In this document: piece after piece, positions 62,012-64,000 of the stretch | Layout of the letters: the number at the start of each line of letters is the position of its first letter | Numbering within the stretch: the first letter of the stretch is position 1 | Origin: Bryobacteraceae bacterium | GTDB lineage: Bacteria; Acidobacteriota; Terriglobia; Bryobacterales; Bryobacteraceae | Direction: 5' to 3' | DNA length: 64,000 nucleotides | Assembly: GCA_023384675.1 (NCBI GenBank) | Contig: JAHDVK010000022.1 | Coordinates: forward strand, 31,621-95,620 | Notes under the pieces: model-generated | What the model was told of the DNA's origin: nothing | Database searches by the model: none | Seen by the model: only the letters and a program-made list of their open reading frames with translations | Position numbers and translations under genes: made by a program

Positions 62012-63367
62012 GTGAGGGCCGTGAAGACGATCATCGAACCGTTCCGTATCAAGTCCGTCGAACCCCTTCGCCGCACCACCCCCGAGGACCGCGAACGCCT
62101 GCTCGATCGCGCCGGCTACAATCTCTTCCTGCTCGATGCCGAGGACATTCTGATCGACCTGCTCACCGATTCCGGCACCTCGGCCATGTCCACCCAGCAG
62201 TGGGCCGCGATGATGCGCGGAGACGAAAGCTACGCCGGCAGTCCCTCCTTCTACCGCCTCAAATCCGCCGTCCAGGATCTCACCGGCTTCCGCCACGTCA
62301 TCCCCACCCACCAGGGCCGCGCCGCCGAACGCATCCTCTTCACAGTCCGCTGCCGCCCGGGCCACGTGGTGCCCAACAATACCCACTTCGACACCACCCG
62401 CGCCAACCTCGAATTCACCGGCGCCGAAGCCGTGGACCTGCTCCCGGCCGAAGCCCGCGACACCCAGGCGCGGCTGCCCTTCAAGGGCGACATGGACGTG
62501 CCGGCGCTCGAACGCCTCATCGCCGAACGTGGCCCCGCGGCTATCCCGATGGTGATCGTCACCGTCACGAACAATTCCGGAGGCGGCCAGCCGGTCTCCA
62601 TGGCGAACCTCGAAGCCGTCCGCGAGGTCACTGCCCGCCACTCCATCCCCCTCTATCTCGACGCCTGCCGTTTCGCCGAAAACGCCTGGTTTATCAAGCA
62701 GCGCGAACCCGGCTACGCGGGCTGGACCCCGCGCCAGATCGCCCAGAAAATGTTCTCTCTGGCCGACGGATGCACATTTTCAGCCAAGAAGGACGCCTTC
62801 GCCAATATCGGCGGCTTCCTCTGCACCAACGACGACGTCCTCGCCCAGCAGGAAAAGGACCTGCTCATCCTCACCGAAGGCTTCCCCACCTACGGCGGAC
62901 TCGCCGGCCGCGACCTCGAAGCTATCGCGGTCGGCCTCGACGAAGTCCTCCACGCCGACTATCTCGAATACCGCATCGCCAGTACCGGCTATCTGGGCCG
63001 CCACATCGCCGACGCGGGCGTCCCGATTGTTGAGCCCCCTGGTGGTCACGCGATTTACATCGACGCGGGCCGAATGCTGCCCCACATCCCGCACGCGCAG
63101 TTCCCGGCGCAGTCGCTCGGTGTCGAACTCTACCGCCACGCCGGCATCCGCACCGTCGAAATCGGCTCCGTGATGTTCGGCGAGCACGCCCAGAACGAGT
63201 TGCTGCGGCTGGCCATTCCCCGCCGTGTTTACACCCAAAGCCACATCGACTACGTCGTCGAAGCCATCCTCGAAGTGAATGCCCGCAAAGACGGGCTAAA
63301 AGGCTACGAAATCACCGAACAACCGGCATTTTTGAGGCATTTCTCCTGCCGGTTCCGGCCGGTGTGA
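62012..63367 (+). CDS. tnaA: Tryptophanase
   Basis: A 451-residue PLP-dependent beta-eliminating lyase. EPFRIKSVEPLRRTT opens the chain. LLTDSGTSAMS, MMRGDESYAGSPSFY, IPTHQGRAAERIL, SARF-like DACRFAENAWFIKQREP and SAKKDA (PLP lysine) follow. EGFPTYGGLAGRDLEA and LPHIPHAQFPAQSLGVELYR complete the match. The C-terminal LRHFSCRF carries the His typical of tryptophanase, where tyrosine phenol-lyase has Phe. It would split tryptophan to indole, pyruvate and ammonia. Starts are GTG at 62012 or 62021. Confidence 0.9.
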   Translation: MRAVKTIIEPFRIKSVEPLRRTTPEDRERLLDRAGYNLFLLDAEDILIDLLTDSGTSAMSTQQWAAMMRGDESYAGSPSFYRLKSAVQDLTGFRHVIPTHQGRAAERILFTVRCRPGHVVPNNTHFDTTRANLEFTGAEAVDLLPAEARDTQARLPFKGDMDVPALERLIAERGPAAIPMVIVTVTNNSGGGQPVSMANLEAVREVTARHSIPLYLDACRFAENAWFIKQREPGYAGWTPRQIAQKMFSLADGCTFSAKKDAFANIGGFLCTNDDVLAQQEKDLLILTEGFPTYGGLAGRDLEAIAVGLDEVLHADYLEYRIASTGYLGRHIADAGVPIVEPPGGHAIYIDAGRMLPHIPHAQFPAQSLGVELYRHAGIRTVEIGSVMFGEHAQNELLRLAIPRRVYTQSHIDYVVEAILEVNARKDGLKGYEITEQPAFLRHFSCRFRPV

Positions 63368-63376
63368 GGATCGGAA

Positions 63377-63612
63377 GTGATGGACCCGGACATTCGCATT
63401 AAAATCGAGCAGCTCCCCGAAGGCCTCTACCTTGCGACTTCGGAAGATCTGCCCGGCCTCGTCGCCCAAGGCCGCAGCGCGGACGAAACCCTCGCAATCG
63501 CCCGCGATGTCGCGCGCAAAAACTGTTATGAGCCCGGCGGGAACGGGAAGCCATGCCTCCGCTGACTTCTACCGAGGCTCCGCAAGACTATACAATCGTC
63601 GTTGCCGCGTGA
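63377..63612 (+). pseudogene. Frameshifted HicB-like antitoxin gene
   Basis: The first frame encodes MMDPDIRIKIEQLPEGLYLA then TSEDLPGLVAQGRSADETLA and IARDVARK, a HicB-like partial RNase-H fold. It then turns to an atypical NCYEPGGNGKPCLR and stops at 63565. Two bases further in phase, after the run of five A residues near 63520, another frame continues as ARREREAMPPLTSTEAPQDY and ends TIVVAA at 63612, the expected HicB-like C-terminus. An indel has split the gene. No HicA toxin is visible next to it. Confidence 0.7.
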
Positions 63613-63636
63613 GATGGGGCGTCTTTCCGGATTCAA

Positions 63637-63727
63637 GGGGGGCATTAGGTGACCCTGCCCCTCCCCAGGTCTGGAGTGGTCCCGTTTTCCTCCGCCCCTG
63701 TGGTCCACTTTTACTCCGCCCTTGACA
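63637..63727 (-). mobile_element. Insertion-sequence end remnant with tandem repeats (IS21-like by appearance)
   Basis: On the minus strand the stretch starts TGTCAAGGGCGGAGTAAAAG and contains two 22-base direct copies at 24-base spacing (63700-63721 and 63676-63697), sharing GGGCGGAG...GGACCAC. Short repeated blocks just inside a TGT terminus are typical of IS21-type ends. No transposase gene is within the window on the expected side, so it is a solo or truncated end. Confidence 0.5.
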
Positions 63728-63757
63728 GAAGCGGCAGATGCGACGAGAGCGACGTGT

Positions 63758-64000
63758 CTAGGTTTCCCGCAGTCGGCCTGACCAGCGGAGATAGAAAAGG
63801 AGATATGGATCTGGAATATCAAGCACCTGCTTTGTCTCATCCCAGTCGATCGCTCGTTCGTTCGGGAACCTCTCCAGGGCGAGCTTACTCATTTGCAGGC
63901 ACGTACCCGTGACGCTCGAACCAACTGGCGCTTCTCCGGTGCAGACCTTTTGAGGAACTCCTTCCAGGTGACGTGTTTTCTTAGGGGGCTGTTTTGTCTT
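63758..64000 (-). CDS. C-terminal part of an unknown protein running off the right edge
   Basis: From the right edge 80 codons are open leftwards, ending in TAG at 63758. The sequence (KKTRHLEGVPQKVCTGEAPV, LALERFPNERAIDWDETKQV, PDPYLLFYLRWSGRLRET) looks like a normal protein tail rather than a shadow. Its lower GC content and lysine use differ from the neighbours, which suggests acquired DNA. I do not recognise the family. It ends 30 bases before the IS-end-like sequence. Confidence 0.55.
   Translation of the reverse strand, partial: KTKQPPKKTRHLEGVPQKVCTGEAPVGSSVTGTCLQMSKLALERFPNERAIDWDETKQVLDIPDPYLLFYLRWSGRLRET

Noticed and set aside
63805..63912. 35-codon ORF with AAGGAG just before ATG
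   Set aside because: The ribosome site is only two bases from the ATG, and the frame is antisense to a better supported partial CDS.

Overview
The window is high-GC DNA, densely packed with genes and typical of an Acidobacteriota genome, most likely order Bryobacterales (Solibacter/Paludibaculum type). This placement is an inference. It rests on two Oar-like TonB-dependent receptors with N-terminal carboxypeptidase-regulatory domains, secreted 'MNRR'-type Gfo/Idh/MocA, enolase-superfamily and sulfatase proteins, a PEP-CTERM protein, many GTG/TTG starts and frequent 4-base gene overlaps. No rRNA, tRNA or CRISPR array was seen.

Layout. 1-7.7 kb: a receptor cut by the left edge, a DUF3311/sodium-solute symporter pair, an SDR, a DUF465 protein with a clear terminator, and a secreted Gfo/Idh/MocA oxidoreductase translationally coupled to coproheme decarboxylase HemQ. 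7.8-14.2 kb: a PEP-CTERM protein and a DUF3386-DUF2490-receptor operon read leftwards. 13.6-19.4 kb: two divergent cyclophilins, an alpha/beta hydrolase, a bacillithiol-transferase-like DinB protein divergent from a Crp/Fnr regulator, and a polyferredoxin. 19-30 kb: a GT39-like glycosyltransferase, a galactonate-dehydratase-like enzyme divergent from a sulfatase, an ALDH7-type dehydrogenase, an FabG-like SDR, a PD-(D/E)XK-like protein and a YggS protein. 30.5-37.4 kb: guaB, then a compact sugar-acid catabolic island: a GntR regulator and an OtnC-like aldolase facing away from a four-gene overlapping operon (Gfo/Idh, IPMDH-like dehydrogenase, amidohydrolase, MFS carrier). 37.4-39.5 kb: a GT2 enzyme and an MscS-like membrane protein, possibly for osmoadaptation. 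39.5-43.8 kb: an overlapping NIPSNAP-sialidase-GalT-sulfatase operon. 43.8-48.7 kb: ruvX-mltG and a secreted dipeptidyl peptidase IV.

The most unusual region is 48.9-52.0 kb. One gene fuses a PatA-type subtilisin domain to a PatG-type C-terminal domain, the combination that defines cyanobactin maturation proteases. It is followed in the same direction by two small genes with strong Shine-Dalgarno sites. Both encode peptides opening with MYLPxQSxP, which resembles the LxPxQxxPVxR start of cyanobactin precursors. One peptide ends in an 8-cysteine tail with a tandem decapeptide, the other in a strongly acidic tail. No heterocyclase, prenyltransferase or other tailoring gene is nearby. I read this as a minimal, non-cyanobacterial RiPP-like locus.

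52.4-64 kb: a GH42 glycosidase pair, a B12-dependent ribonucleotide reductase with a NrdR-box-like site, an RDD protein, RmuC, a CcmH-like protein beside a decayed CocE/NonD hydrolase, and tryptophanase. The right edge looks like a decayed accessory patch: a frameshifted HicB-like gene, a repeat-rich IS-end-like sequence and a CDS of unknown type running off the window.
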